Below are positions 1 to 8,509 of a DNA stretch of 45,915 nt, piece after piece; position 1 is the first letter of the stretch, and every line of letters starts with the position of its first letter. The position numbers and the translations under genes are program-made. Origin of the DNA: Deltaproteobacteria bacterium (GTDB taxonomy: Bacteria; Myxococcota; Myxococcia; Myxococcales; 40CM-4-68-19); assembly GCA_005879315.1 (NCBI GenBank), contig VBLC01000058.1:1-45915 (forward strand), in the 5' to 3' direction. The notes below the pieces were generated by a model, which made no database searches, was not told where the DNA came from, and saw only the letters and a list, made by a program, of their open reading frames with translations.

Positions 1-870
1 ACGCGCGGCCTGGTGGTGGTTCCCTACTACCGGCGCTTCTTGCGGCGCTTTCCGACCCTCTCGAAGCTCGCCGCCGCGCCGCTCGACGACGTCCTCGCGC
101 TCTGGAGCGGCCTCGGCTACTACGCGCGGGCGCGCAATCTCCACCGCGCCGCGCGGGCGGCGGGCAAGAGCTTGCCGCGCAGTTGCGCCGAGCTGCTCAA
201 GCTGCCCGGCTTCGGGCCGTACACCGCAGCGGCGGTCGCATCGCTCGCCTTCGGCGAAGACGTGCCGTTGGTGGACGGCAACGTCGCGCGTGTGCTCGCC
301 CGGGTCTTCCGGCTGCGCGGCGATGCGCGAGCGCAGGCGTGGCCCATCGCTGCCCGCCTCTTGCCGCGGGGCCGCGCCGGCGAATTCAACGAAGCGCTGA
401 TGGAGCTGGGCGCGACCGTCTGCACGCCGCGCCAGCCGCGCTGCACGGTCTGTCCCATCCGGGATCAATGCGCGGGCCGCGACAGGCCCGAGGCCTTCCC
501 CGCAGCGAAAAAGCGCGCGGCGCGGCCCCTCTTGCATCTGCAGGCGGTAGCTCTGCGGCGCGCGGATGGCGCGGTCCTCCTCGCGCGCCGGCCCGAGCGC
601 GACCTCTTCGGCGGACTCTGGGATCTGCCCGCGACGGTTCCGCTCGCCGGCGTGCGCGTGCAAGGCCCGCTGCGCCGCCGCGGCATGGTGGAGCAGACCC
701 TGACCCATCGGCAGCTGTTCGTCGCGATCCGCGTGGGTCGCGCCTCGGGCGCGCCGCGCAGCAAGCGCCTTCGCTGGGTCATGCCCGGCGAGTTGGGAAA
801 GCTCGGACTCTCCTCCTTGGCGCGCAAGTCTCTGCGGCTCGCCGGCGTGATAGCTTCCGCGCCTTCGTGA
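1..870 (+). CDS. mutY: A/G-specific adenine DNA glycosylase MutY, 5' end cut by the window
   Basis: Base-excision repair enzyme that removes adenine mispaired with 8-oxoguanine. The reading frame is open from base 1 (T-R-G-L-V-V-V-P-Y-Y), matching the stretch just after the QQT motif of MutY, so about 40 N-terminal residues, including the catalytic Glu, lie outside the window; the GTG at 13 is not the real start. Visible parts are WSGLGYYARARNLH, the helix-hairpin-helix LPGFGPYTAAAVASLAFG, the catalytic-Asp segment VPLVDGNVARV, and a 4Fe-4S loop with the spacing C-x6-C-x2-C-x5-C (CTPRQPRCTVCPIRDQC). The C-terminal third is the Nudix-like 8-oxoG recognition domain (DLFGGLWDLP, then LTHRQ). The stop TGA shares a base with the next ATG (TGATG), so it may be co-transcribed with the TolC-like gene, although the functions are unrelated. 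Confidence 0.95.
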   Translation, partial: TRGLVVVPYYRRFLRRFPTLSKLAAAPLDDVLALWSGLGYYARARNLHRAARAAGKSLPRSCAELLKLPGFGPYTAAAVASLAFGEDVPLVDGNVARVLARVFRLRGDARAQAWPIAARLLPRGRAGEFNEALMELGATVCTPRQPRCTVCPIRDQCAGRDRPEAFPAAKKRAARPLLHLQAVALRRADGAVLLARRPERDLFGGLWDLPATVPLAGVRVQGPLRRRGMVEQTLTHRQLFVAIRVGRASGAPRSKRLRWVMPGELGKLGLSSLARKSLRLAGVIASAPS

Positions 871-2228
871 TGCTCGCTCTGCTCTTCATCGCGCAGGCCG
901 TGCAGCCCGTCCCGGTGCCGCAGGATTCTGCGCTGCGCGCGCCGCTGCCCGAGCTGCCCCGGCCTCCGCCCCCCGAGGGGCCAGTGTTGCCGCTCGCCGA
1001 GGCGCTGCGGCTGGCGCGCGAACAGGCTCCCGATCTCGCCGTCGCGCGCGAGCGCGTCGAGCAGGCCCGCAACAACGTCCAGCGAGCCTGGGCGACGCTG
1101 CAGCCGACGCTGACGGCGACGGGCACGTACACCCACAATTCGCTGCCGGCGCTGATCTTCACCTTCGATCCGGTGCAGGGTTTCGGGACGAAAGAGGGCA
1201 GCAAGAACACCGAGGCAGGCACGCTCGTCTTCGCCTGGAACCTCTTCAACCTGCGCGCCTTCCCGGCGCTGACCAGCGCCAAACAGCTGGTCGACGTCGC
1301 CGCCCTCACCGAGGCGCAGCAGCGTCGCGAGCTCCTTCTCGCGGTCGCCTCGACCTACTACTCGGGAGTCGCGCTGCGCGAGCTGGCCGGCGTCGCCTTC
1401 CAGCAGGCCCGGGCCACGCACGACCACGCGCGCGACGCGCTGGCGCGCTTCGAGGCCGGCCTGGTGCAGCGCTCGGCTGCGCTGCGCGCGCGCATCGACG
1501 CGCTGCGCGCCGACCAGGAGACGCAGCGCGCGCTTTTCTCCTACGCCTCGGCGAAGAGCCAGCTGGCAGCGCTCTTCGACCGCCACGACACCGCTTTCGA
1601 GCTCGCCGCTCCCGAGCGGGCGCCGGAGGAAGTGCGCGGTGCCTTCCGCGAGCTGATGGAAAAAGCGCTGCGCGAGCGGCCGGAGATGGCCGCCGCGCGC
1701 GCCAACGAGGAGATCGCCGCGCGCCTCAAGACCGATGCCTGGGAGCAGTTCGCGCCGACGCTGGCGTTGACGGGCACCGGCCGCTACAACAACCCGGCGA
1801 CGACGTTCACCGGCGACAAGACGACGTGGGCGGTCGCGCTCGCCCTCACGCTGCCGCTCTACGACGGAGGCTTCCGTTACGTGGCCCTCAAGGACGCCGA
1901 CAGCCAGATCCGCCAGGCGCGCGCGCAGACCCGCGGGCAGGCGGCGCGCATCGAGGACGAGCTGCGCCGGGCCCAGCTCGATCTCGACTCGGCGCGGACC
2001 CTGCGCGACGAAACGGAACAGACTCTCGCCGTCTCGCGCGAGAACGAGCGGCTGGTGCGGGCCCAGTTCGACGCGGGAACGGCATCGCAGGTGGAAGTCT
2101 CCGACGCGGAGGCCGCGCTCTTCCAGAGCGAATCGAATGCGCTGCAGCAGCGCCTCTCGGTGGAGCTCGCCGCGCTGCGAGTGGCCAAAGCCGTCGGCGC
2201 CTTCGATCTCGAGGGAGGCGGGAAGTGA
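870..2228 (+). CDS. TolC-family outer membrane efflux protein
   Basis: Outer membrane channel subunit of tripartite efflux or type I export systems; 452 aa, usual for TolC/OEP proteins. The start ATG at 870 is chosen because a hydrophobic signal peptide (MLALLFIAQAVQ) follows it at once and it overlaps the mutY stop. A proline-rich spacer precedes two OEP repeats: LPLAEALRLAREQAPDLAVA near the start, and the strand-plus-helix LALTLPLYDGGFRYVALKDA in the second half, followed by long helices rich in Ala, Arg, Glu and Gln (SRENERLVRAQFDAGTASQ, then VEVSDAEAALFQSE). No periplasmic adaptor or inner-membrane pump is adjacent. Instead exbB, exbD and tonB follow with overlapping codons. The exported substrate cannot be told from the sequence. 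Confidence 0.9.
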   Translation: MLALLFIAQAVQPVPVPQDSALRAPLPELPRPPPPEGPVLPLAEALRLAREQAPDLAVARERVEQARNNVQRAWATLQPTLTATGTYTHNSLPALIFTFDPVQGFGTKEGSKNTEAGTLVFAWNLFNLRAFPALTSAKQLVDVAALTEAQQRRELLLAVASTYYSGVALRELAGVAFQQARATHDHARDALARFEAGLVQRSAALRARIDALRADQETQRALFSYASAKSQLAALFDRHDTAFELAAPERAPEEVRGAFRELMEKALRERPEMAAARANEEIAARLKTDAWEQFAPTLALTGTGRYNNPATTFTGDKTTWAVALALTLPLYDGGFRYVALKDADSQIRQARAQTRGQAARIEDELRRAQLDLDSARTLRDETEQTLAVSRENERLVRAQFDAGTASQVEVSDAEAALFQSESNALQQRLSVELAALRVAKAVGAFDLEGGGK

Positions 2229-2869
2229 TCGCCGACAAGCTCCTCGCTTTCACGCTCCTGGGCGCGGGCTGGGTGCTCTGGCTCCTGCTCGCGCTTTCGG
2301 TGCTCTCGGTGGCGGTGATGATCGAGCGGGCGCTCTACTTTGGACGCAGGCGCATGTCGAATGCGTTCCCCGAGCTGTTGCGCAAATGCCAGCGAGGCGA
2401 TCTGCAGGGCGCCGCCGCGATGGCTCTCTCCGATGCCATGGAAGACGAAGTGGTCCGCATCGCCGCCGGCGTGGCCGGGAGCGGCGACGAGGCCGTGGAG
2501 AAGGCGGTGCAGTCGACCATCGATCGCCGCCGCCTCGAGTATGAGCAGTGGCTCTTCATCCTCGGCACCTTGGGCAACAACGCGCCCTTCATCGGCCTCT
2601 TCGGCACCGTGCTCGGCATCATCCGCGCCTTCGCCGATCTCGCCGCGACCGCCCGCGGCGGCGGCGCCAACACCGCGGCGAGCGTGATGGCCGGCGTCTC
2701 CGAGGCGCTGGTCGCGACGGCCGTGGGGCTCTTCGTCGCCATCCCCGCCGTTCTCGCCTTCAACATCTTCCAGCGCCTGCTCAAGCGGGTGGTGGGCCGC
2801 TCCACCGCGCTCGGCAACGCCATCGCGGCCGGCCTGCACGTCGCGCGCACCAACGGCAAGGGGAACTGA
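2225..2869 (+). CDS. exbB: ExbB/TolQ/MotA-family proton-channel protein
   Basis: Inner membrane subunit of a proton-driven motor that energises TonB. The GTG start at 2225 overlaps the tolC-like stop (GTGA) and is preceded by GGAGGCGGGAA, a strong ribosome site. The 214-aa protein has an N-terminal membrane segment (VLWLLLALSVLSVAVMIERA), a short cytoplasmic part, and the two family helices: LGNNAPFIGLFGTVLGIIRA, which is the family signature, and AVGLFVAIPAVLAFNIFQ. The length is short for ExbB but normal for TolQ-like proteins. With ExbD and TonB next door an ExbB role is favoured over TolQ, but TolQ-like motors driving other envelope processes in myxobacteria cannot be excluded. Confidence 0.9.
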   Translation: MIADKLLAFTLLGAGWVLWLLLALSVLSVAVMIERALYFGRRRMSNAFPELLRKCQRGDLQGAAAMALSDAMEDEVVRIAAGVAGSGDEAVEKAVQSTIDRRRLEYEQWLFILGTLGNNAPFIGLFGTVLGIIRAFADLAATARGGGANTAASVMAGVSEALVATAVGLFVAIPAVLAFNIFQRLLKRVVGRSTALGNAIAAGLHVARTNGKGN

Positions 2870-3279
2870 TGGCCACCGCTCCCGTCGATCCGGAAGACGA
2901 GGGGATCAACGCCATCAACGTCACGCCCCTGGTCGACATCACCCTGGTGCTCCTGATCATCTTCATGGTCACGGCCTCGTACATCGTCCGCGAGACCATC
3001 GAGGTGGAGCTGCCGCGGGCGGCGCACGGCGGCGAGACCCTGCAGAAGACCTTCGCGATCCTGGTCACCAAAGACGGGCAGACCTTCCTCAACGGCGTCC
3101 CGGTCGACGATGCCGGGCTGGAGAGCGCGGTGCGTGCGGCGCGCGCCAAAGGCGAGGAAGTGCAGGCCATCGTCGGCGCCGACAAGAATGCGACACACGG
3201 GTCGGTGACCCACCTGCTCGACGTCCTCAAAGGCGCGGGGGTCGTCAAGTTCGCAATCCAGATCGAGAAGCTGCAGTGA
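2869..3279 (+). CDS. exbD: ExbD/TolR-family motor protein
   Basis: Partner of the upstream ExbB in the proton-driven complex; 136 aa, the family's usual size. The ATG at 2869 overlaps the exbB stop (TGATG). Visible are the short cytoplasmic N-terminus with the conserved INVTPLVDI box, whose Asp at the start of the membrane helix is the proton-path residue in the family, a single transmembrane helix (LVLLIIFMVTASYIV), and a periplasmic domain ending in LLDVLKGAGVVKFAIQIEKL. Co-translation with exbB is likely from the one-base overlap. Confidence 0.92.
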   Translation: MATAPVDPEDEGINAINVTPLVDITLVLLIIFMVTASYIVRETIEVELPRAAHGGETLQKTFAILVTKDGQTFLNGVPVDDAGLESAVRAARAKGEEVQAIVGADKNATHGSVTHLLDVLKGAGVVKFAIQIEKLQ

Positions 3280-3298
3280 TCGCGTTACTCTTGCGGCG

Positions 3299-4036
3299 GT
3301 GGACAAGCTTCTCCTTGCCCTGAGCGCATCGCTGGTGGTCCACGCGACCATCGCCGCCGGCATGTCGCGGCTGTCGTCGCAGCGGCAGGCGCACCCGCAG
3401 ATCGCGCTGCAAGTTGCGGTGGTCGAGAAGCCGCCGCCTCCCCCGCCCGAGGTGCAGCCGCCCAAGCCGATCCGCAAGGTGGTGCCGATGAAGATCGCTC
3501 GCGCCCCCAAGCAGGACCTGCCGCCGCCGACGATCGTTCCGCCGCGCACCGAAGCGCCGCCGCCGCCGTCGCAGGAGGCGAAGGAGATGAGCAAGGCGGT
3601 GATCGTCACCGGAATCACGCTGGAGAGCACTTCGCAGGGAGGCTCGTTTGTCGTCGGCGTGGGAAACACGCTCTACGGCGATCCGGGGCGCACGGCCGTC
3701 GATCCTGCCGCGGTCAAGCCTTACAAGGCGGAGCGGTACGCGCCGGTGGCGCAGGTGACGGAGATGCCGTCGCCGCTCAATCGAGATTCGCTCAACCTGC
3801 GCAAGTACTATCCGCCGCAGGCGCGGAAGAACGAGTTCGAGGGCGACGTGGTGCTGAGGCTGCTCATCGACGCCGACGGGACGGTGGCGAAAGTGGACGT
3901 CATCAGCGATCCCGGCGAAGGCCTCGGTCCCGCCGCGGCGCAAGCCGTGCGCGAGCTGCGCTTCAGCTCGCCGAAGGTCAACGGCGTTCCTTGCGCGACC
4001 ACGGTGCCCTTCACCGTGCACTTCACGATGGACTGA
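3299..4036 (+). CDS. tonB: TonB energy transducer
   Basis: Periplasm-spanning protein that transmits ExbBD energy to outer membrane receptors. The GTG at 3299 is the likely start, 19 nt after exbD, because the membrane anchor (LLLALSASLVVHATIAAG) follows directly. The linker is proline-rich (KPPPPPPEVQPPKPIRK, DLPPPTIVPPRTEAPPPP), as in TonB. The C-terminal domain has the family layout: YYPPQARKNEFEGDVVLRLL, then IDADGTVAKVDVISDPG and a final strand VPFTVHFTMD. It is 245 aa, normal for the family. No TonB-dependent receptor lies in the window, so the transported ligand is unknown. It converges with the ROK kinase gene with only 9 nt between the stops. Confidence 0.9.
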   Translation: MDKLLLALSASLVVHATIAAGMSRLSSQRQAHPQIALQVAVVEKPPPPPPEVQPPKPIRKVVPMKIARAPKQDLPPPTIVPPRTEAPPPPSQEAKEMSKAVIVTGITLESTSQGGSFVVGVGNTLYGDPGRTAVDPAAVKPYKAERYAPVAQVTEMPSPLNRDSLNLRKYYPPQARKNEFEGDVVLRLLIDADGTVAKVDVISDPGEGLGPAAAQAVRELRFSSPKVNGVPCATTVPFTVHFTMD

Positions 4037-4045
4037 AAGACCAGC

Positions 4046-5062
4046 TCAGGCAGCTTCGGCGAGGAAGGCGCGGGCGAGGAGCGCGGCGCCGACGACGCCG
4101 GCCTGGTCGCCCAGCTCCGGCGTGGAGATCTGCAGCACGGCGCGGGACTGCTTGGAGGCGTGCGCGTCGATCTCGGCGATGGCCACCCGCATCATCCGCG
4201 GCGAGCCGGAGAGAACGCCGCCGCCGAGCAGGAGCCGCGAGGGGTTCAGCGTCGTCACCAGATTCGCGAGCGCGATGCCGAGAAGTCGTCCCGCCTCCTC
4301 GAGCAAGCGGATCGAGAGCGCATCGCCCTCGTGCGCCGCGCGTTCCATCGCCGCCGCCGTCACCTTCTCGGGCTCGCCGACGAGCTCGAGCAATTTGCCG
4401 CCCACCTCGGGATGGTGCTTGCCTGCCGTCCGGGCCGCCGCCAGCGCGATGCGCAGATCGTCGCGCGCCCAGCCCGCCAGGTGATGTCCGCCCGCATAGG
4501 CTTCGAGACAGCCGCGCTGGCCGCAGGTGCACTGCCGCCCGCCGGGCTGCACCTGGATGTGGCCGAGCTCGCCCGCCACGCCGCTCGCCCCCTCGCGCAG
4601 CTTGCCGCCCATGATGATGCCGGCGCCGACTCCGCTGCCGACCAGGACGACGATGAGATCATCCACGCCGCGGCCAGCGCCGGCCTCGCGCTCTCCCCAG
4701 GCCGCCATCGAGAGGTCGTTCGCCAACCAGAGAGGAATGCGCGGCGCGCGCGCCTGCATCAGCTTGACGAAAGGCACTTCCTTCCAGCCGAGGTTGGGCG
4801 CCGCGAGCACGACCCCCGTGCCCTTCTGCACCATGCCGGCGACGCCGATGCCCATGCCTCTCATCTCGGCAAAGGGGAGCCCGGCCGCGCCGCACGCCGT
4901 CTTGGCCGCGCGCACCACCGCCTCGGCGACCTGCGGCGGCTCGCGCGACAAGAGGCGATGTTTCTCCTGGCCGAGCACGTGGCCGCCGCCATCGATCACC
5001 GCGGCGCGCACGTTGGTGCCGCCTAGATCGATGCCGAGGTACAGCTCCTCCTTGGGCCTCAT
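4046..5062 (-). CDS. ROK-family sugar kinase, glucokinase-like
   Basis: Cytoplasmic ATP-dependent sugar kinase of the ROK family, most likely glucokinase or a related hexose or N-acetyl-hexosamine kinase; 338 aa. The N-terminal phosphate loop is GIDLGGTNVRAAVID. The catalytic base is Asp116 in LWLANDLSMAAWGE. The ROK zinc site is visible as His168 (GELGHIQV) and Cys178/Cys180/Cys185 in CTCGQRGCLEAYAGG. The second ATP loop is LLGGGVLSGS. No N-terminal helix-turn-helix is present, so it is a kinase rather than a ROK repressor. It is the last gene of a minus-strand run that includes phosphomannomutase and GDP-mannose synthesis, which suggests a role in feeding hexose phosphate into that route. 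The exact sugar is not decided by sequence. Confidence 0.85.
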   Translation of the reverse strand: MRPKEELYLGIDLGGTNVRAAVIDGGGHVLGQEKHRLLSREPPQVAEAVVRAAKTACGAAGLPFAEMRGMGIGVAGMVQKGTGVVLAAPNLGWKEVPFVKLMQARAPRIPLWLANDLSMAAWGEREAGAGRGVDDLIVVLVGSGVGAGIIMGGKLREGASGVAGELGHIQVQPGGRQCTCGQRGCLEAYAGGHHLAGWARDDLRIALAAARTAGKHHPEVGGKLLELVGEPEKVTAAAMERAAHEGDALSIRLLEEAGRLLGIALANLVTTLNPSRLLLGGGVLSGSPRMMRVAIAEIDAHASKQSRAVLQISTPELGDQAGVVGAALLARAFLAEAA

Positions 5063-5093
5063 GCCGGCTCGATCTTAGCAGCCGCAAAGGCCC

Positions 5094-6464
5094 TCAGGCC
5101 AACTCGCGCCGGATCTCCTCCACCGTGCCCTGGATGAGCCGCTCGATCTCGCGCAGCCGCGCTTCGCTGTTCGCTTCGTAGCGCAAGACGAGGAGCGGCT
5201 GCGTGTTGGAGGCGCGCACCAGGCCCCAGCCTCCCTCGAGGATCACGCGCACGCCGTCGACCTCGATGGTGCGGCCCTTCTTGCGCAGCCTTTCCTTGGC
5301 GCGCTCGACTGCCTTGAACTTCTTCTCCTCGGGAAAGTCGAAGCGGATCTCCGGCGAGCTGAAGGTCTTCGGCACGCCGTCGAGCATCTTCGAGAGCGGC
5401 CGCTCGTCGCGCGCCATCAGCTCGAGCAGGCGGGCGGCGGAATAGATGCCGTCGTCGAAGCCGTAATAGCGGTGCTTGAAGAAGAGATGGCCGCTCATCT
5501 CGCCGGCCAGAAGCGCGTGCTCTTCGGCCATCTTCGCCTTGATCAGCGAGTGGCCCGCCTTCCACATGATGGCGCGGCCGCCGTGCTTCTCGATGTCGTC
5601 GTACAAGGTCTGCGAGCACTTCACTTCGCTGACGATGGTGGCACCCGGCCGCTCGCGCAGGACGTCGCGAGAGAAGAGGATCATCAGCTGGTCGCCCCAG
5701 AGGATGCGGCCGTTCTCGTCGATGGCGCCGATGCGGTCGGCGTCGCCGTCCCACGCCACGCCGAGGTCGGCCTTGCACTCGGCCACCTTGGCGATGAGAT
5801 CGCGCAGGTTCGCCTCGACGGTCGGGTCGGGATGGTGATTGGGGAAGGTCCCGTCGAGCTGGCAGAACAGCTCGATGACGTGATGGCCGAGCGCGCGCAA
5901 GAGGCGCGGGCCGACCATCCCGCCCGTGCCGTTGCCGGCGTCGCAGACGACGCGCAGCGGCCGCTCGGTCATGCCGAGCGACTGCACGATGAAGTGGATG
6001 TACGGGATGACGGCGTCGTGCTCGACCTCGCGCGCCTGGCGGCCGCCGTCGCGAGCGTCGAGCACGTGCTTCTTCAGCTCCTGCACTTCGGGACCGGCGA
6101 AGGTGGTCTTGCCGATGCCGAGCTTGAATCCGTTGTACTCGGGCGGGTTGTGCGAGCCGGTGATCATGCAGAACCCGTCGACCGGCAGGGTGTGCGCCGA
6201 GAAGTAGGTCACCGGCGTCGGAACCACGCCGATGGAGATGACCTCCACGCCGTGCGAGCGCACCCCGCGCGAGAAAGCGGCCGCGAGTGGCTCGCTGGAA
6301 GTGCGGTGGTCGCGGCCGAGCACGATGCTCTGCGCGGCGGGATCTCGCTGCAACAGATAGTGCCCGAATCCGCGGCCGAGCTGCTCGGCGAAGGCCGGCG
6401 TCAGCTCGCTCGAAACCAGGCCGCGGATGTCGTATTCGCGAAAGACGTGCAGCGGGACCGCCAT
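5094..6464 (-). CDS. Phosphomannomutase/phosphoglucomutase
   Basis: Interconverts hexose 6- and 1-phosphates (AlgC/ManB type); 456 aa, normal for the family. The ATG at 6464 is chosen because VFREYDIRGLVSSELTP begins just after it; an upstream in-frame ATG at 6521 would add 19 residues not expected in the family, although GAGG lies close before it. Landmarks are the phosphoserine loop ITGSHNPPEYNGFK (Ser104), the metal loop WDGDADRIG (Asp239, 241, 243), the sugar-binding GEMSGHLFF, and the phosphate-binding end RASNTQPLLVLRYEA. Together with manC upstream it supplies GDP-mannose for surface polysaccharide. The preceding 99 bases hold no other gene. Confidence 0.92.
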   Translation of the reverse strand: MAVPLHVFREYDIRGLVSSELTPAFAEQLGRGFGHYLLQRDPAAQSIVLGRDHRTSSEPLAAAFSRGVRSHGVEVISIGVVPTPVTYFSAHTLPVDGFCMITGSHNPPEYNGFKLGIGKTTFAGPEVQELKKHVLDARDGGRQAREVEHDAVIPYIHFIVQSLGMTERPLRVVCDAGNGTGGMVGPRLLRALGHHVIELFCQLDGTFPNHHPDPTVEANLRDLIAKVAECKADLGVAWDGDADRIGAIDENGRILWGDQLMILFSRDVLRERPGATIVSEVKCSQTLYDDIEKHGGRAIMWKAGHSLIKAKMAEEHALLAGEMSGHLFFKHRYYGFDDGIYSAARLLELMARDERPLSKMLDGVPKTFSSPEIRFDFPEEKKFKAVERAKERLRKKGRTIEVDGVRVILEGGWGLVRASNTQPLLVLRYEANSEARLREIERLIQGTVEEIRRELA

Positions 6465-6563
6465 AGGGACCGCGGACCATAGCGCGCTTTCCCTCGCCGC
6501 GCAGCGCTGCCGCCGCACCATGGCCTCGGCTTGTCCGACACTCGATGGTCCGCGCCGGATGGA

Positions 6564-6818
6564 TCAGCGCGCTCCGATCGGCAGCTTGGACGGATCGACC
6601 AGCGAGCGGAAGCAGGCGATGGGCGGATCGCCGGGCAGGAGGGCCGAGAGCGCGTAGTTGCTGCGCGCGAGCTGCAGAGCGACGCCCTCGATCGCCTGGG
6701 CGAGCTCTGCTCCCGACTTTCCTTTCGCCTCCTCGATGGGCCGGCAGATGACCGGCTTCATCGCCATCGTCTTGACCGCGGGTTGCGCCAAGAGCAGCGC
6801 GAAGATGGCAAAGCGCAT
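6564..6818 (-). CDS. Small putative secreted protein of unknown function
   Basis: An 84-codon gene between manC and the mutase. It is supported by a very strong ribosome site (GAGGAGGGAGCG directly before the ATG at 6818) and by an N-terminal hydrophobic stretch that looks like a signal peptide (MRFAIFALLLAQPA). The remaining about 70 residues contain two Cys (KPVICRPIEEA and PPIACFRSLVD), which could pair, and a central amphipathic helix (GAELAQAIEGVALQLARSNY). It starts 14 nt after the manC stop, so it is probably in the same transcript. I do not recognise a family. An antisense reading is unlikely given the ribosome site. Confidence 0.7.
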   Translation of the reverse strand: MRFAIFALLLAQPAVKTMAMKPVICRPIEEAKGKSGAELAQAIEGVALQLARSNYALSALLPGDPPIACFRSLVDPSKLPIGAR

Positions 6819-6832
6819 CGCTCCCTCCTCTC

Positions 6833-7915
6833 TCACAACTTGTCGTTGCGGCCCTGCGCGCGGAGCGCATCGACGATCGCCCGCACCTCCTGGGCGCGTT
6901 CGCGCGGGACGACCAGAAGCGCGTCGCCGGCGTCGACGATGCAAAGGCCGCGCGTTCCGATCGCAGTCACCAGCCGCCCGCCCGACGAAAGCACCACGCA
7001 GTCGTCGCAGTCCAGCGTGAGCGCGTCGCCCGAAATGGTGTTGCCGCGCGTGTCGAGCGGCCGCACTTCGGGCAGCGCCGCGAAGGAGCCGACGTCGCTC
7101 CAGCCGAAGTCGCCGGAGACGAGCGCGATGCGGCGAGTGCCGCGCGACTCCGGCTCCATCACGCCGTAGTCGATGCTGATCGACTGCAGCCGCGGGAAAT
7201 GCTCTTGCGCCGCGGCGCGGGCGGCGTCGGGGCCGCGGGCCAGCGCCAGGCCGATGCGCGAGAGGCCTTCGCGCACCTTGGGTAGATGCCGCGCGATCGC
7301 CTCCAGCATCGCATCGGCGCGGAAGACGAAGATCCCCGCGTTCCACGAATACGATTTGTCTTGCAGGTAGCGCGCGGCAGTGGCGGCGTCAGGCTTCTCG
7401 ACGAAGGCCTCGACGGCGTACGAGCCATCCTCGCGAGCGGCCCCGCGGAGCAGATATCCGTAGCCGGTCTCGGCGCGCGTCGGGCGGATGCCGAGAGTGA
7501 GCAGGTCGCCCTTCTGACAGGCGCGAGCGGCGAGCTGCAGCGCCTCGCGAAAGCGCTCGCTGTCGACGACGTGCTGGTCGCTCGGCAGCACCACGATGGT
7601 GGCGTCGGGATCTTCCTTCTGCACATGGAGCGCGGCGAGCCCGATGGCGGGCGCGGTGTTGCGCGCCGCCGGCTCGATCAGAAGATGCTTCTCGAGCAGC
7701 CGCGGCAAGAGCTGCCGCACCGCCCCGGCATGGTCCTGCCCGCACACAACCCAGATGCGCTCCGCCGGGCAGAGCGGCTCGACGCGCTGGAAGGTCTCGG
7801 CGATGAGCGCGCGCTCGCTCACCAGCGGGAGGAACTGCTTCGGTTTCTTCGCCCGCGAGAGCGGCCAGAAGCGCGTGCCGCTGCCGCCGGCGAGAATGAC
7901 TGCGTGCAAGCCCAC
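6833..7915 (-). CDS. manC: Mannose-1-phosphate guanylyltransferase
   Basis: Makes GDP-mannose from GTP and mannose 1-phosphate in the cytoplasm. It is a 360-aa single-domain form without the fused isomerase of long ManC/AlgA proteins. The nucleotide-binding start is VILAGGSGTRFWPLSRAKKP followed by KQFLPL, then LIEPAARNTAPAIGLAAL, the substrate loops TGYGYLLRG and AFVEKPD, YSWNAGIFVF, and the late signature SGDFGWSDVGSF. The start is a GTG at 7915 immediately after the upstream stop (TGAGTG). With the mutase encoded 370 nt further on it completes the route from mannose 6-phosphate to GDP-mannose, so the operon probably serves lipopolysaccharide, exopolysaccharide or glycan building. Confidence 0.93.
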   Translation of the reverse strand: MGLHAVILAGGSGTRFWPLSRAKKPKQFLPLVSERALIAETFQRVEPLCPAERIWVVCGQDHAGAVRQLLPRLLEKHLLIEPAARNTAPAIGLAALHVQKEDPDATIVVLPSDQHVVDSERFREALQLAARACQKGDLLTLGIRPTRAETGYGYLLRGAAREDGSYAVEAFVEKPDAATAARYLQDKSYSWNAGIFVFRADAMLEAIARHLPKVREGLSRIGLALARGPDAARAAAQEHFPRLQSISIDYGVMEPESRGTRRIALVSGDFGWSDVGSFAALPEVRPLDTRGNTISGDALTLDCDDCVVLSSGGRLVTAIGTRGLCIVDAGDALLVVPRERAQEVRAIVDALRAQGRNDKL

Positions 7916-8509
7916 TCATTCCTCCTTGGTGGCCAGCTGGATCAGCTGGTGCACGATGCGCGCCGTGGCGCCCCACACGATGGTGCCCCGCACCGTGTAC
8001 CAGTAAAGGGGGAAAGGCGTCCCCTCGCGCTCGCGCAATTCCACGCGCAGATTGGCGGGGTCGCAGAAGCCGGCGAGCGGCAGCTCGTGGAGCGCGGCGA
8101 TCTCGGCTTCGCTCGGCGTCCAGGGATAGCGCCCGGCGGCGGTGAAGGCGAGCGGGTCGATGACGCCGACCACCGGCGAGATGACGAAGCCGGTGACGAA
8201 GGTGGGGCAGTCGTCGAGCAGGCCGATGATCTCGACGTCCTCCTTGCGCAGCCCCACTTCCTCGCGCGCCTCCCGCAGCGCGGCGCTGACCACGTCGGCG
8301 TCGCCGGGATCGACCGAGCCGCCGGGAAAGCTCACCTGGCCGGCGTGCGCGCGCAGCTCCTTGCTGCGCTCGGTGAAGAGCAGGTGCAGCCCTTCCGGCC
8401 GGGGCAGAAGCGGCACCAGCACCGCCGCGGCCTTGCCCAATTCGGGCCACAACTGCGGCTTGTGGCGCGCGAGCGCGCGGCGGATCTGCGCCAGGGTCGG
8501 CGCGATCAC
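7916..8509 (-). CDS. Nudix CoA pyrophosphatase, NudL type
   Basis: Nudix hydrolase of the CoA pyrophosphatase class, which cleaves CoA or acyl-CoA to phosphopantetheine and 3',5'-ADP; 197 aa. The class-specific upstream motif is present (LLFTERSKELRAHAGQVSFP) and runs into the Nudix box GGSVDPGDADVVSAALREAR followed by EEVGL. The start is a GTG at 8509 that overlaps the uppP stop (GTGA) and has AGGAAAG just before it; longer upstream frames are antisense noise over uppP. Its position between uppP and manC is a transcriptional association rather than an obvious pathway link. Confidence 0.88.
   Translation of the reverse strand: MIAPTLAQIRRALARHKPQLWPELGKAAAVLVPLLPRPEGLHLLFTERSKELRAHAGQVSFPGGSVDPGDADVVSAALREAREEVGLRKEDVEIIGLLDDCPTFVTGFVISPVVGVIDPLAFTAAGRYPWTPSEAEIAALHELPLAGFCDPANLRVELREREGTPFPLYWYTVRGTIVWGATARIVHQLIQLATKEE

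Noticed and set aside
6465-6521. Longer N-terminus for the phosphomannomutase from ATG 6521
   Set aside because: The 19 extra residues (VRRQRCAARESALWSAVP) do not fit the family, which begins just before VFREYDIRG; kept only as an alternative.
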